Assembly (NCBI RefSeq): GCF_020551945.1
Contig: NZ_JAJBZH010000001.1
Coordinates: 784,285-848,284 of the forward strand
Reading direction: 5' to 3'
DNA: 64,000 bases
Origin: Cellulosimicrobium marinum
GTDB taxonomy: Bacteria; Actinomycetota; Actinomycetes; Actinomycetales; Cellulomonadaceae
Below are positions 14,128 to 22,531 of the stretch, in pieces. Numbering within the stretch: the first letter of the stretch is position 1; each line of letters begins with the position of its first letter. The translations under genes and the position numbers were made by a program. A model generated the notes under the pieces. The model made no database searches. It saw nothing but the letters and a program-made list of their open reading frames with translations, and was not told the origin of the DNA.

Positions 14128-15340
14128 ACGCCGCGGCGCGGCGCGCGTAGAGTCGCGCCCCCGGGGCGGCCGTCACGCCGTGGACGACGGTGCTCGCCAC
14201 GACCACGAGCACCCCCGCCGCGAAGACCTGCGGGTCGGTGACACCCTCGTCGCGCGCATGGGCGAGGTAGAACACCGCGGAGACGCCCATCGGCCCGAAC
14301 CAGCCCGCGAACACGGCGTCGCGGCGCGAGAGGCCGAGCGCGGGCGCCAGCGCCAGCACGACCGGCAGGCGTCGCACCAGCAGCGCGCCGACGACGAGCA
14401 CCACGCCGCCCCAGCCCAGGGCCGCGATGTCCGCCCACGGCAGCGCGGCCCCGACGATCGCGAAGAACGGCACGACGGCGTACCGGTTCACCGCCTCGTC
14501 GACCGTGTCCTGGCGCTCGCGGGTCGCCGCGTCGGTCCGCGCCCCGTACGCGATGCCGGCGACGAAGACGGCAAGGATGCCGTCGGTCTGCGCGACCCGT
14601 GCCACGCCGAGCACGAAGAGGGCGAGCAGGAGCGTGAGCACGAGGGCCGGGCCGTCGGCGAGGTCGTGGCGGCGCGTCGCTGCCCGCCGTCCGGCGGCGG
14701 TGGCGAGGCCGAGCGCCGCCCCGATCGCGACGGCGCCGCCGACCTCCCACGCCACGCGCACGAGCTCGTGGCCGGTGTCGCGACCGGGCAGGGCGAGCGA
14801 GACGGTGATCGCGACGAGGGGGAGCGCGAGCCCGTCGTTGGCGCCGCTCTCGGCGGTGAGCGCGGTGCGCAGGCGGCCCGGCAGCGTGCGCTCGGCGACG
14901 TCGCCGGAGACGACCGACGCGGCCAGCACCGGGTCGGTCGGGCTCAGGCACGCCCCGACGACGGCCGCGAGCGCCAGAGGGAGCCCGACGGCGAGGGCCA
15001 GCGCCCCCGAGATCGCGGCGGCGGCAGGCATGACGACGAGCAGGAGCCACACGACGGGGCGCCACACCTCCCGGAGCCGGGGCGTGGGGAAGCGGAGCGC
15101 GGCGGCCATGACCGAGGCGGCGAGGAGCAGCCGGGACGACTCGAGGAGCAGCAGGTCGCGCTGGCTGTCGTCCCAGCCTGTCTCGCCCGCCCCGCCGAGG
15201 ACGCCGAGCCGGCCGAGGATCACCCCCAGGAGGAGCCCGATCAACGGCTCGGACACCGGCCATCCCCGGACCCGGCGGCTCAGCAGGGCCAGCACGACGG
15301 TCACGACTCCCACCGCCGCGTACACGAGGGCGATCTCCAC
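14126..15340 (-). CDS. Cation:proton antiporter, CPA1 (NhaP-like)
   Basis: Protein of 404 residues, GTG 15340 behind GGAGGG. About 12 hydrophobic segments. The conserved CPA1 core is visible: ACLSPTDPVLAASVVSGDVAERTLPGRLRTALTAESGANDGLALP, with Asp of SPTDP and Asp of SGAND as likely ion-binding residues, and WFGPMGVSAVFYLAHA near the end. It exchanges Na+ or K+ for protons across the cell membrane. The longer open frame to 15619 has no family-like sequence and was rejected. No C-terminal regulatory domain. Confidence 0.85.
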   Translation of the reverse strand: MEIALVYAAVGVVTVVLALLSRRVRGWPVSEPLIGLLLGVILGRLGVLGGAGETGWDDSQRDLLLLESSRLLLAASVMAAALRFPTPRLREVWRPVVWLLLVVMPAAAAISGALALAVGLPLALAAVVGACLSPTDPVLAASVVSGDVAERTLPGRLRTALTAESGANDGLALPLVAITVSLALPGRDTGHELVRVAWEVGGAVAIGAALGLATAAGRRAATRRHDLADGPALVLTLLLALFVLGVARVAQTDGILAVFVAGIAYGARTDAATRERQDTVDEAVNRYAVVPFFAIVGAALPWADIAALGWGGVVLVVGALLVRRLPVVLALAPALGLSRRDAVFAGWFGPMGVSAVFYLAHARDEGVTDPQVFAAGVLVVVASTVVHGVTAAPGARLYARRAAA

Positions 15341-15446
15341 GAGGCTCCCTCCTCGAGTCGGCGGTCGGGTCTCTCGACGGTAGGGCGTGCGGGAGCGGCC
15401 CGCAGTGGTTGCCAGGCTCCACGCACTGGTGCAGGATGGCAACGAC

Positions 15447-15459
15447 TTTGTATCGCAAA
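15447..15459. promoter_or_regulatory. Candidate operator upstream of the HTH-regulated ABC exporter operon
   Basis: TTTG-N5-CAAA at 15447-15459, followed by a further CACTTTG at 15461-15467. This AT-rich patch lies 20 bp before the first gene of an operon that encodes its own winged-helix regulator. Confidence 0.4.
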
Positions 15460-15479
15460 CCACTTTGCCGAGGAGCACC

Positions 15480-16175
15480 ATGAGCGGGCATCGCCCCGAC
15501 GAACCGTTCGACCCCGCCGCCTCGCTGCGGCTCATCCGCGAGCAGCAGGACCGCGCCCGGGCCGCCACCGAACCCTCCGGTGCCCTGCTGTACCTCGCGT
15601 GGGGCCTCGCCTGGGGCATCGGTTACGTGTGCCTCTACGTCGGCGTCGACGCCGCCGGGCAACCGGCGCCGTGGGCGTTCTGGGTGTTCTTCGGCGCGAT
15701 CGCCCTCGCCGTCGCGTTCACCGTCGTCCACACCGTCACACGTTCCGCCGGCACCCGCGGCGTCAGCGCCCGGCAGGGCGTGATGTACGGGTGGGCGTGG
15801 ATGCTGGGCTTCGTCACCTACGGCTTCGTCCTCGGCGGGCTCGCGCGGGCCGGTGCGCCGGACGAGGTCATGGCCCTCGCGAGCAACGCGTTCGCGTGCG
15901 TCGTCGTGGGTCTGCTCTACCTTGGCGGCGCCGTCGCGTTCGGGGCGCCGCGGCTCTACGTCGTCGGTGTGTGGATCCTGCTCGTCGCCGGGGTCGCGAC
16001 GTCCGTCGGCGTCCCCCACACCTACCTCGTCATGGCGACGCTCGGCGGTGGCGGGTTCCTCCTCATGGCCGGCGTCGAGCACGTCCTGGCCCGACGGCGC
16101 CGGGTCGGCTCCCGCACCCCGGTCGCCCGGCCGGGCCCCGCGGCCGCGTCGGGGACGGGGGCGAGAGGTGCCTGA
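15480..16175 (+). CDS. Polytopic membrane protein of unknown function
   Basis: Protein of 231 residues, ATG 15480 behind GAGGAG. It begins with a short helical segment (SLRLIREQQDRARAATEPSGALLYLAWGLAWGIGY), followed by six hydrophobic segments and a basic tail. I recognise the type as a membrane protein commonly paired with a winged-helix regulator and an ABC exporter, but not a function. First gene of a four-gene overlapping operon. Confidence 0.7.
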   Translation: MSGHRPDEPFDPAASLRLIREQQDRARAATEPSGALLYLAWGLAWGIGYVCLYVGVDAAGQPAPWAFWVFFGAIALAVAFTVVHTVTRSAGTRGVSARQGVMYGWAWMLGFVTYGFVLGGLARAGAPDEVMALASNAFACVVVGLLYLGGAVAFGAPRLYVVGVWILLVAGVATSVGVPHTYLVMATLGGGGFLLMAGVEHVLARRRRVGSRTPVARPGPAAASGTGARGA

Positions 16176-16473
16176 CGCCGCGCTCGACCCGGTCATCCAC
16201 GCCCCCGCCCGGCTGCGCGTCGTCGCGACGCTCGCCGCGCTCGGCGAGGGCGACGAGCTCTCCTTCCCCAGGCTGCAGAAGCTGCTCGACATGACCGCGG
16301 GCAACCTGTCCACCCACCTGCGCAAGCTCGAGGACGCCGGGTACGTGCGCGTCGTCAAGACCCACGAGGGCCGGACACCCGCGACCTACCTCGCGCTGAC
16401 GACCCGCGGGCGCGGCGCGTTCGAGGACTACACCGCCACCCTGAGCACCCTCCTGAGAGGAGCCGGAGCATGA
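16168..16473 (+). CDS. Winged-helix transcriptional regulator
   Basis: Protein of 101 residues from GTG 16168, overlapping the upstream stop by 8 bp. The whole protein is one winged-helix domain: HAPARLRVVATLAAL, then FPRLQKLLDMTAGNLSTHLRKLEDAGYVRVVKTHEG and a wing RTPATYLALT. This matches the HTH_34/MarR-like family often found with ABC exporters. Likely local regulator acting on the site near 15447. Confidence 0.85.
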   Translation: MPDAALDPVIHAPARLRVVATLAALGEGDELSFPRLQKLLDMTAGNLSTHLRKLEDAGYVRVVKTHEGRTPATYLALTTRGRGAFEDYTATLSTLLRGAGA

Positions 16474-17450
16474 GCACCGCGCACGCCGTCCCGGACGGCG
16501 CCCCCCACCGCGACCACGCGCCGTCGGGCACCACGCTCGGCACCGTGGACGACGGAACCGTCGTCGCGGTGGACCACGTGACCCGCCGCTTCGGCAGCGT
16601 CGTCGCGCTCGACGACGTCTCCCTCACCGTCGGGCCGGGCGAGCTCGTCGGGATGCTCGGCCCGAACGGCGCCGGGAAGTCGACCCTGCTGTCGCTCGTC
16701 AGCGGGCAGCGCAAGCCCGACACCGGGACCGTGCGCCTGTTCGGCGGCGACCCGCGCGACGCCCGCAGCCGGGTGGCGCTCGGCCTCACCCCGCAGGAGA
16801 CCGGGCTGCCCGCTACGCTCAAGGTCCGCGAGGTCGTCGACTTCGTCGGCGGGCACTACCCCGACCCCGTCCCCACCGCGGACCTGCTCGACCAGTTCGG
16901 CCTCACCGACCTCGCGGGCCGGCAGACGGGCGCCATGTCCGGCGGGCAGAAGCGCCGCCTCGCCGTCGCGCTCTCCCTCGTCGGACGCCCGCGCGTCGTC
17001 CTGCTCGACGAGCCCACCACCGGGCTCGACGTCGGCGCCCGCCAGGCCCTGTGGGACGCGATCCGCGCCTACCACGCCGGCGGCGGCACCGTGCTCCTCA
17101 CGAGCCACTACCTGGAGGAGGTGCAGGAGCTCGCGCAGCGCGTCGTCGTCATCGACCACGGCGTCGTCAAGGCGGACGACTCGCTCGGCGCGATCCTGCG
17201 CCGCGTGGCCCTGCGTCGCGTCGTCGCGCACTCCTCCGCCGACCTCGCGCACCTGCCGGGCGTGGTCCGCGCGGAGCGGCGCGGCGACGGCTCGCAGGAG
17301 CTCTACACGCCCGACGCCGACGCTCTCGTCCGCGAGCTCGTCGCCTCGGGCGCCGACTTCCACGACCTGGAGATCCGCGGCGCGAGCCTCGAGGAGGCGT
17401 TCGCGCAGATGGTCTCCGGCGCCGACGACCCGACGGAGGACGCACGATGA
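16470..17450 (+). CDS. ABC transporter ATPase (ABC-2 exporter type)
   Basis: Protein of 326 residues; ATG 16470 overlaps the regulator stop (ATGA). Walker A GPNGAGKSTL, Q-loop LTPQETGLP, signature MSGGQKRRLAVALSLVGRP, Walker B VVLLDEPTTGLD, switch His in LLTSHYLEE. The C-terminal 90 residues are a DUF4162-like tail. The first 28 residues are not part of the fold and are encoded partly by a palindrome-derived repeat (16489-16530). Confidence 0.9.
   Translation: MSTAHAVPDGAPHRDHAPSGTTLGTVDDGTVVAVDHVTRRFGSVVALDDVSLTVGPGELVGMLGPNGAGKSTLLSLVSGQRKPDTGTVRLFGGDPRDARSRVALGLTPQETGLPATLKVREVVDFVGGHYPDPVPTADLLDQFGLTDLAGRQTGAMSGGQKRRLAVALSLVGRPRVVLLDEPTTGLDVGARQALWDAIRAYHAGGGTVLLTSHYLEEVQELAQRVVVIDHGVVKADDSLGAILRRVALRRVVAHSSADLAHLPGVVRAERRGDGSQELYTPDADALVRELVASGADFHDLEIRGASLEEAFAQMVSGADDPTEDAR
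16489..16530. repeat. Partial copy of the CCGTCGGGCA palindrome repeat
   Basis: ACCACGCGCCGTCGGGCA at 16513-16530 is identical to the right arm at 35007-35024, and the preceding bases (CGCG) match too. The left half here is diverged (TCCCGGACGGCG). It encodes part of the N-terminal extension of the ABC ATPase (VPDGAPHRDHAPSG). Confidence 0.5.
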
Positions 17451-18250
17451 GCACCACCGCCCCCACCACGGGACCCCGTCGCCCCGGCGCCGCGCTGCCC
17501 GGGCCGCTGCGGCTCACATGGCTCCACCTGAAGTACCAGTTCCTCGAGACCGTGCGCGTGCCCGTCGCGGTGCTCGGCAACCTGCTGTTCCCGGCGCTCG
17601 CGATGTTCTTCTTCGTCGTGCCGCAGGAGGCCGTCGCGCGCGACCCCCTGGCGGCCACCACGGCCGTCGCGTCCCTCGGGCTCTTCGCCGTCTGCTCCGC
17701 CAGCCTGTTCACCTACGGGCTCGGGGTCGCGGAGGACCGCCAGCTCCCGTTCGACCCGTTCGTGCGGTCCCTGCCCGCCGGGCCCGGGCCCCGCATGGCA
17801 GGGCGGGTGCTCAACGGCGGCATCTTCTCGCTGTTCGGCGTCGTGCCGCTCGTGATCATCGCGTGGCTCTTCACCGACGCGAGCGTCACCTGGTCGCAGC
17901 TGGCCGCCGGCGTCGGGACCGTGCTGCTCGTCTCCGTCCCGTTCGTGCTGCTCGGCATGGCCATCGGGTACTCCCTGTCCGCCAAGGCCGCGCTGCCCGT
18001 CGTGCAGGTGATCCTCTTCCCGCTCGCGTTCGCCGGCGGCCTGTTCCTCCCGCCGTTCCTCTTCCCCGACTGGCTCGACACGATCTCGATGGCGACACCC
18101 ACGCGCGCCGGCCGCGACCTGCTCGTCCAGGCGCTCACCGGCGAGCCGGCGTACGCCCTCGCGTGGCCCGTGCTCCTCGGGTGGACGGTCCTGTTCGCCG
18201 CCCTCGCCGTCGGGGCGTACCGCCGCGACGAGGGTCGCCGCTTCCGCTGA
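17447..18250 (+). CDS. ABC-2 type exporter permease
   Basis: Protein of 267 residues; ATG 17447 overlaps the ATPase stop by 4 bp. Six hydrophobic segments in the ABC-2 arrangement, beginning LRLTWLHLKYQFLETVRVPVAVLGNLLFPALAMFFFVVP, with LFPLAFAGGLFLPPFLFPDWL before the last helices. Together with the ATPase it forms an exporter of unknown substrate. Last gene of the operon; an intergenic palindrome follows at 18287. Confidence 0.85.
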   Translation: MSTTAPTTGPRRPGAALPGPLRLTWLHLKYQFLETVRVPVAVLGNLLFPALAMFFFVVPQEAVARDPLAATTAVASLGLFAVCSASLFTYGLGVAEDRQLPFDPFVRSLPAGPGPRMAGRVLNGGIFSLFGVVPLVIIAWLFTDASVTWSQLAAGVGTVLLVSVPFVLLGMAIGYSLSAKAALPVVQVILFPLAFAGGLFLPPFLFPDWLDTISMATPTRAGRDLLVQALTGEPAYALAWPVLLGWTVLFAALAVGAYRRDEGRRFR

Positions 18251-18286
18251 CGCGCTTCCCGCCGAGCCGGTCGAGCACCCGACCTG

Positions 18287-18343
18287 CCGAGCACGAGGTT
18301 GATGTCGTTCTCCGGCGGATGACGACATCAACCTCGTGGTCGG
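18287..18343. repeat. Intergenic palindromic repeat family, copy B
   Basis: The best-preserved copy. Its 22-bp arms (18287-18308 and 18322-18343) differ at one pair only. The left arm begins CCGAGCACGAGG and ends TTGATGTCGT; the loop is TCTCCGGCGGATG. It lies between the ABC permease and the next plus-strand gene. Confidence 0.85.
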
Positions 18344-18435
18344 CGGCGAGCAACGACATGGTCGGCGACCAGGACGGTAGGGTCGGGCGCCGCCGTCGTA
18401 CCGGGGCGGGAGCACGACGGACGAAGGAGCGCGGC

Positions 18436-18978
18436 ATGGCCTGGTGGGACGACGAGAAGCGCCCGACCCTCGCGGACCAGCTCGCGGACACGAGCCGCCC
18501 GGTGAGCACCCCGCCGCCCGACGACGACGCGTCGGCCGGGTGGGCGGCGATCCCGCTCTGGCTGCTGCTCGGCGCGGCCCTGGTCGCCGGGGGCGTCGCG
18601 CTGGCGGCGGCCCGCATCGCCTTCGGGCTCACCGCGATCGGTGCCGGTGTCGTCGCGTGGGGCGGCTATCTCCTCAGCCAGTTCGGCGTGCTCGGCTGGT
18701 ACGCCCTGCGCGTCCCGCGCCTGCGCGCCGAGCGGGTCGCCGCGGCGGACCGCGGCGACCCCGACCCGGCGCTCACCGACCTCGACGTGCGCTCGTGGCG
18801 CGTGCCGGTGACGTGGGCGTACGGCCGGCTCCAGGTCGGGCTCCTCGGCCCCGGCGACGGCGCGGCGCCCCGGGCGCTGCGGGTCGCACGCGTCGTCGGC
18901 GGCTGGTGCGCCGGCCTCATGCTCGGGCTCCTCGTCCTGGGCGGCGCCGCTCTCGCGCTCTCGCGCGCCGGAGCCTGA
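18436..18978 (+). CDS. Small membrane protein of unknown function
   Basis: Protein of 180 residues, ATG 18436 behind AAGGAG (18424-18429). A cytoplasmic N-terminus with MAWWDDEKRPTLADQL is followed by a pair of hydrophobic segments (about 37-85), a cytoplasmic region with LTDLDVRSWRVPVTWAYGRLQVG, and a final helix (about 156-178). No recognised domain. Convergent with copA. Confidence 0.65.
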   Translation: MAWWDDEKRPTLADQLADTSRPVSTPPPDDDASAGWAAIPLWLLLGAALVAGGVALAAARIAFGLTAIGAGVVAWGGYLLSQFGVLGWYALRVPRLRAERVAAADRGDPDPALTDLDVRSWRVPVTWAYGRLQVGLLGPGDGAAPRALRVARVVGGWCAGLMLGLLVLGGAALALSRAGA

Positions 18979-19026
18979 GCCCCGCCCGAGCCCCGCCCGA
19001 GCCTGAGCCGCGTCCGCCGCGGGCCG

Positions 19027-21807
19027 TCAGCCCGCGCGGCGCAGCCGCAACGAGTTCCCGACGACGAGCACCGAGCTCGCCGCCATCGCCGCCCCCGCGA
19101 TCATCGGGTTGAGCAGACCCGCCGCCGCGAGAGGGATCGCCGCCACGTTGTACGCGAACGCCCAGAACAGGTTCTGCTTGATCACCCGCAGCGTCCGGCG
19201 CGAGAGCCGGATCGCCGTCGCCGCGCTGCGCAGGTCGCCGCGCACGAGGGTGAGGTCGCTCGCCTCGATCGCCACGTCCGTGCCCGTGCCCATCGCCAGA
19301 CCCAGGTCGGCGGTCGCGAGCGCGGCGGCGTCGTTCACGCCGTCGCCGACCATCGCCACCACGCGACCCTCGCGCTGGAGGCGCGCGACGACGTCGACCT
19401 TCTCGTGCGGGAGCACGCGGGCGACCACGTCGGCGTCCGCGATGCCGACGGCGCGCGCCGCCTCCCGGGCCGACCCCTCGCCGTCGCCCGTGAGCAGGTA
19501 CGGGCGCAGGCCCAGCTCCCGCAGCTCGCGCACCGCCTCCGCCGACGTCGGCTTCACCGGGTCGCGCAGCACGAGCACCGCGCGCGCGGCACCGTCCCAC
19601 GCGACGACGACGGCGCTCGCGCCGGTGCGCTCGGCGGCGCCGAACGCGTCCGCCAGGGCGGCGTCGGTCGTCACGCCCTGCCCGGCGAGCCACGACGGCT
19701 GCCCGACGAGCACGCGACGCGCCGTCAGACCCCCGCCGTCGAGGGACAGGCCGGAGTGCGCCTGCCGCACCACCGCCTCGACCCCGCCGCCCGGCGTGCT
19801 CGCGAAGTCGAACGCCTGCAGCGAACCGACGCGGACGCCGTCGGCCCCGACACCCCCCGACCTGTCAGCACCCGGCCCGCCCCCGGACCCCTGGGGTGCT
19901 GACAGGTCGCGCGCCGCCGCCGCGATCGCGCGCGCGATCGGGTGCTCGCTGAGCGCCTCCACCGCCCCCGCGTGACGCAGTGCGTCCCCGGCGCTCCCCG
20001 ACGTGTCAGCGCCAGGCCGGTCCCCAGGGCGACCCGGTGCTGACAGGTCCTCGACCGCCACCGTGCCCGACGGCGTCGCCACCGCCTCCAGCGCCATCGC
20101 CCCCTCGGTCACGGTGCCCGTCTTGTCCAGCACGACCGTGTCCACGCGTCGCGTCGACTCCAGGACCTCCGGCCCCTTGATGAGCACCCCGAGCTGCGCA
20201 CCCCGGCCCGTCCCGACGAGCAGCGCCGTCGGCGTCGCCAGCCCCAGCGCGCACGGGCACGCGATGATGAGCACCGCCACCGCCGCCGTGAACGCGAACT
20301 GCGTGCCAGCCCCCGCGAGCAGCCAGCCCACGAGCGTGAGCGTCGCCAGCACGAGCACGACCGGCACGAACACCGCCGAGATCCGGTCCGCGAGACGCTG
20401 CACCGGCGCCTTGCCCGTCTGCGCCTGCGTGACCAGCCGACCGATCTGCGCGAGCGTCGTCTCCTCGCCCACCCGCGTCGCCCGCACCAGCAGGCTGCCC
20501 GACGTGTTCACCGTCGCGCCCGTCACGTCGTCGCCCGGGCCCACGTCCACCGGCACCGGCTCACCGGTCAGCAACGACGTGTCGACCGCGCTCGACCCCT
20601 CCAGCACCACCCCGTCCGTCGCGACCGTCGACCCCGGCCGCACCACGAACACGTCCCCCACCACGAGCGCGGCCACCGGCACACGCTCCGTGACGCGCGC
20701 ACCGTCGGGCCCGGTCAGCGGGCCCCCGTCCGGGGCGAGCAGCACCCGCTCCGCATCCTTCGCCCCCAGCTCCAGCAACGACCGCAACGCGTCGCCCGCC
20801 CGCCGCTTCGACCGGTGCTCCGCGTACCGGCCCGCGAGCAGGAACGTCGTGACCACCGCCGCGACCTCGAAGTAGAGCTCCGGTGCCCCCATTTCGTCGC
20901 GCGACGGGATGAGCGTCGGCTGCATGCGCATGCCGATCTCGCCCGCCCCGCCGAGCAGCAGCGCCCACAACGACCACACCGACGCCGCGACCACCCCGAT
21001 CGACACCAACGTGTCCATCGTCGACGCGCCGTGCCGTGCCGCACGGAACGCCGCCCGGTGGAACGGCCACGCAGCCCACGTCACCACGGGCAGCGCCAGC
21101 ACCGCGACGACCCACTGCCAGCCCGCGAACTGCACCGCAGGGACCATCGACAGCACGACCACCGGCACCGTGAGCACCGTCGCGACGCGCAGGCGGTGCA
21201 GCAGGTCGGTTCCGCGGTCGCGCGCGCCGTCGGGGTTCCGCTCGGGTTCGGCGGCGGGGCGGCAGCTGGGTTCGGCGGCGGGGCGGCCGGAGGTGCTCGG
21301 GCTACCATCCGCGTCGCTCGTTCCTCGCGCCGCTCCCGCCAGGCCCGCCACGCCCGTCGCACCCTCCGGCCGCCCCGCCGCCTCGGTTGCCGTCTCGCCT
21401 TCGATTGCCGACGTAGAACCCTGGTTTGCCGAGGTAGAACCCTGGTCGGCCGAGGTAGAACCCTGGTTTACCGAGGTAGAACCCTGGTCGGTCGAGGTAG
21501 AACCCTGGTTCGCCGAGGCAGAGCCCTGGTGCGGTGGGGGCGGGGTGCGGCGGGTGGTGACGCGGGCGGTGTAGCCCGCCTTCTCGACGGCGGCGACGAG
21601 GTCGGCGTCGTCGACGGTCGTCGCGAGGACGACGTGCGCGTTCTCCAGCGGGAGGTTGACGGTGGCGGTGACGCCGTCGAGGCGGTTGAGGCGCTTCTCG
21701 ACGCGCGCGACGCACGACGCGCAGGTCATGCCCTCGATGGCGAGGTCGACCTCGGCGAGCGGCACCGGCGGGTGGCCGGTCGTCCCGGGGGCGGGGGTGG
21801 TGGGCAT
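19027..21807 (-). CDS. copA: Copper-translocating P1B-type ATPase with in-frame repeat insertions
   Basis: Copper exporter of 926 residues, ATG 21807 behind AGGAG. One N-terminal heavy-metal domain (GMTCASC, 26-32); eight-helix core with transport motif CPC (517-519); phosphorylation site DKTGT (Asp561); SEHPIARAI (HP at 622-623); GDGVNDAAAL near the C-terminus. It exports Cu(I) using ATP. Last gene of csoR-copZ-copA. Odd features: residues 94-135 are six 7-residue repeats (N/D)QGSTS(A/T/V), followed by a Gly/Ala/Ser-rich stretch to about 200, homologous to an insert in HemD. Two further inserts in the nucleotide-binding domain (about 587-603 and 634-650, both DLSAP...PGAD.SG) are encoded by CTGTCAGC palindromes. 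Core residues are all intact, so the gene is probably functional. Confidence 0.92.
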   Translation of the reverse strand: MPTTPAPGTTGHPPVPLAEVDLAIEGMTCASCVARVEKRLNRLDGVTATVNLPLENAHVVLATTVDDADLVAAVEKAGYTARVTTRRTPPPPHQGSASANQGSTSTDQGSTSVNQGSTSADQGSTSANQGSTSAIEGETATEAAGRPEGATGVAGLAGAARGTSDADGSPSTSGRPAAEPSCRPAAEPERNPDGARDRGTDLLHRLRVATVLTVPVVVLSMVPAVQFAGWQWVVAVLALPVVTWAAWPFHRAAFRAARHGASTMDTLVSIGVVAASVWSLWALLLGGAGEIGMRMQPTLIPSRDEMGAPELYFEVAAVVTTFLLAGRYAEHRSKRRAGDALRSLLELGAKDAERVLLAPDGGPLTGPDGARVTERVPVAALVVGDVFVVRPGSTVATDGVVLEGSSAVDTSLLTGEPVPVDVGPGDDVTGATVNTSGSLLVRATRVGEETTLAQIGRLVTQAQTGKAPVQRLADRISAVFVPVVLVLATLTLVGWLLAGAGTQFAFTAAVAVLIIACPCALGLATPTALLVGTGRGAQLGVLIKGPEVLESTRRVDTVVLDKTGTVTEGAMALEAVATPSGTVAVEDLSAPGRPGDRPGADTSGSAGDALRHAGAVEALSEHPIARAIAAAARDLSAPQGSGGGPGADRSGGVGADGVRVGSLQAFDFASTPGGGVEAVVRQAHSGLSLDGGGLTARRVLVGQPSWLAGQGVTTDAALADAFGAAERTGASAVVVAWDGAARAVLVLRDPVKPTSAEAVRELRELGLRPYLLTGDGEGSAREAARAVGIADADVVARVLPHEKVDVVARLQREGRVVAMVGDGVNDAAALATADLGLAMGTGTDVAIEASDLTLVRGDLRSAATAIRLSRRTLRVIKQNLFWAFAYNVAAIPLAAAGLLNPMIAGAAMAASSVLVVGNSLRLRRAG
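19858..19909. repeat. CTGTCAGC/GCTGACAG palindrome, copy 1 (inside copA)
   Basis: CGACCTGTCAGCACCC (19858-19873) and its perfect complement (19894-19909) flank a 20-nt loop. It is in frame within copA and encodes DLSAPQGSGGGPGADRSG. Confidence 0.8.
20001..20048. repeat. CTGTCAGC/GCTGACAG palindrome, copy 2 (inside copA)
   Basis: ACGTGTCAGCGCC and GGTGCTGACAGGT pair at 11 of 13 positions. It is in frame within copA and encodes DLSAPGRPGDRPGADTSG, parallel to copy 1. Confidence 0.75.
21413..21538 (-). repeat. 21-bp tandem repeat x6 encoding QGSTS units (in copA)
   Basis: Six 21-bp units with plus-strand consensus GTAGAACCCTGGTTNGCCGAG. They form the linker between the metal-binding domain and the membrane part of CopA. 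A degenerate copy with the same flanks lies in hemD. Confidence 0.85.
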
Positions 21808-21954
21808 CGGGTGACTCCTGGTGGTCGGTCGGAGGTCACCGGCGAGGGTCCGGGGTGTCGGCCGTCGCGGCGGGCGCCGTCGCGTGCGGAGGCGCGGCGC
21901 GGACGGTCCGGGGCCGCCCGGGGGCGGCGGTTCGGCGGAGGGTCCGCGGGATGC

Positions 21955-22007
21955 TGCCCGACGGCGGGGCGAGCGCGGGTGCGCGAGGTGCGCCCCGCCG
22001 TCGGGCA
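21955..22007. repeat. 16-bp-arm palindrome TGCCCGACGGCGGGGC in the copA leader
   Basis: Arms 21955-21970 and 21992-22007 are perfectly complementary. The core TGCCCGACGGCG/CGCCGTCGGGCA is shared with the palindrome at 34977-35024. It lies in the 324-bp gene-free interval 21808-22131 between copA and copZ; the rest of this interval holds two CTGTCAGC palindromes, and I see no ORF in it. Confidence 0.65.
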
Positions 22008-22015
22008 CGGGGACG

Positions 22016-22065
22016 AGCTGTCAGCGCCCCACCGGTGCGGGGACCGGTGCGCTGCTGACAGGTCG
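22016..22065. repeat. CTGTCAGC/GCTGACAG palindrome, copy 3 (copZ-copA interval)
   Basis: CTGTCAGCGCC near 22018 and GCTGCTGACAGGTCG from 22051 form an imperfect hairpin with the same core as the two copies inside copA. Confidence 0.65.
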
Positions 22066-22076
22066 CGGGGTGCGGC

Positions 22077-22125
22077 ACGTGTCAGCGAGAGGTCGACCTG
22101 GAGGTCGGTGGGGTGCTGACAGGTC
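22077..22125. repeat. CTGTCAGC/GCTGACAG palindrome, copy 4 (just after copZ)
   Basis: CGTGTCAGCGAG (from 22078) and GGTGCTGACAGGTCGAG (from 22112) share the family core. It lies directly after the copZ stop codon in the direction of transcription, where it could modulate read-through into copA. Confidence 0.65.
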
Positions 22126-22131
22126 GAGAGG

Positions 22132-22476
22132 TCAGGCCGACGGGGCCTGGAAGTCGGCGGCGCGCTCGGAGAACGTGGCCGCGGACCGGTCGTGCGCGGC
22201 CTGCTTCTCGGGGGCCTGCTCGGCGTACTGGGCGGCGAGCGCGTCCTGCTGCACGTCGACGGACTCGACGGCGTAGCCCGCCTCGTCGACCGCGGCGCGC
22301 AGGGCCGCCTCGTCGAGCGGCTCGTCGGAGAACACGCTGACCTCGGACGTGCCGCCGTCGTGCAGCTCGATGCTGACGTTCTCCACGCCCTCGACCTTCT
22401 CGACCTCCTCGGTGACGCTGGCGACGCAGTGCGCGCAGGTCATGCCGGTGACGCCCAGGGTGGTGACGGTGCTCAT
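22132..22476 (-). CDS. copZ: Copper chaperone CopZ-like, heavy-metal-associated domain
   Basis: Protein of 114 residues, ATG 22476 behind GAGGAG. An HMA fold at residues 1-72 carries the Cu(I)-binding motif GMTCAHC. The C-terminal 40 residues are a charged helical tail (QQDALAAQYAEQAPEKQ) not found in short CopZ proteins. It should carry Cu(I) to CopA encoded downstream. Confidence 0.85.
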   Translation of the reverse strand: MSTVTTLGVTGMTCAHCVASVTEEVEKVEGVENVSIELHDGGTSEVSVFSDEPLDEAALRAAVDEAGYAVESVDVQQDALAAQYAEQAPEKQAAHDRSAATFSERAADFQAPSA

Positions 22477-22531
22477 GGTGCTCCTCGGGTGGGTCGTGCG
22501 GCCGCGCGGTGCGGCTCGACGGGTCGGTGCC

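Noticed and set aside
21413..21538. CRISPR-like regular repeats in copA
   Set aside because: The 21-bp units are contiguous and in frame, without spacers; they encode a QGSTS linker.
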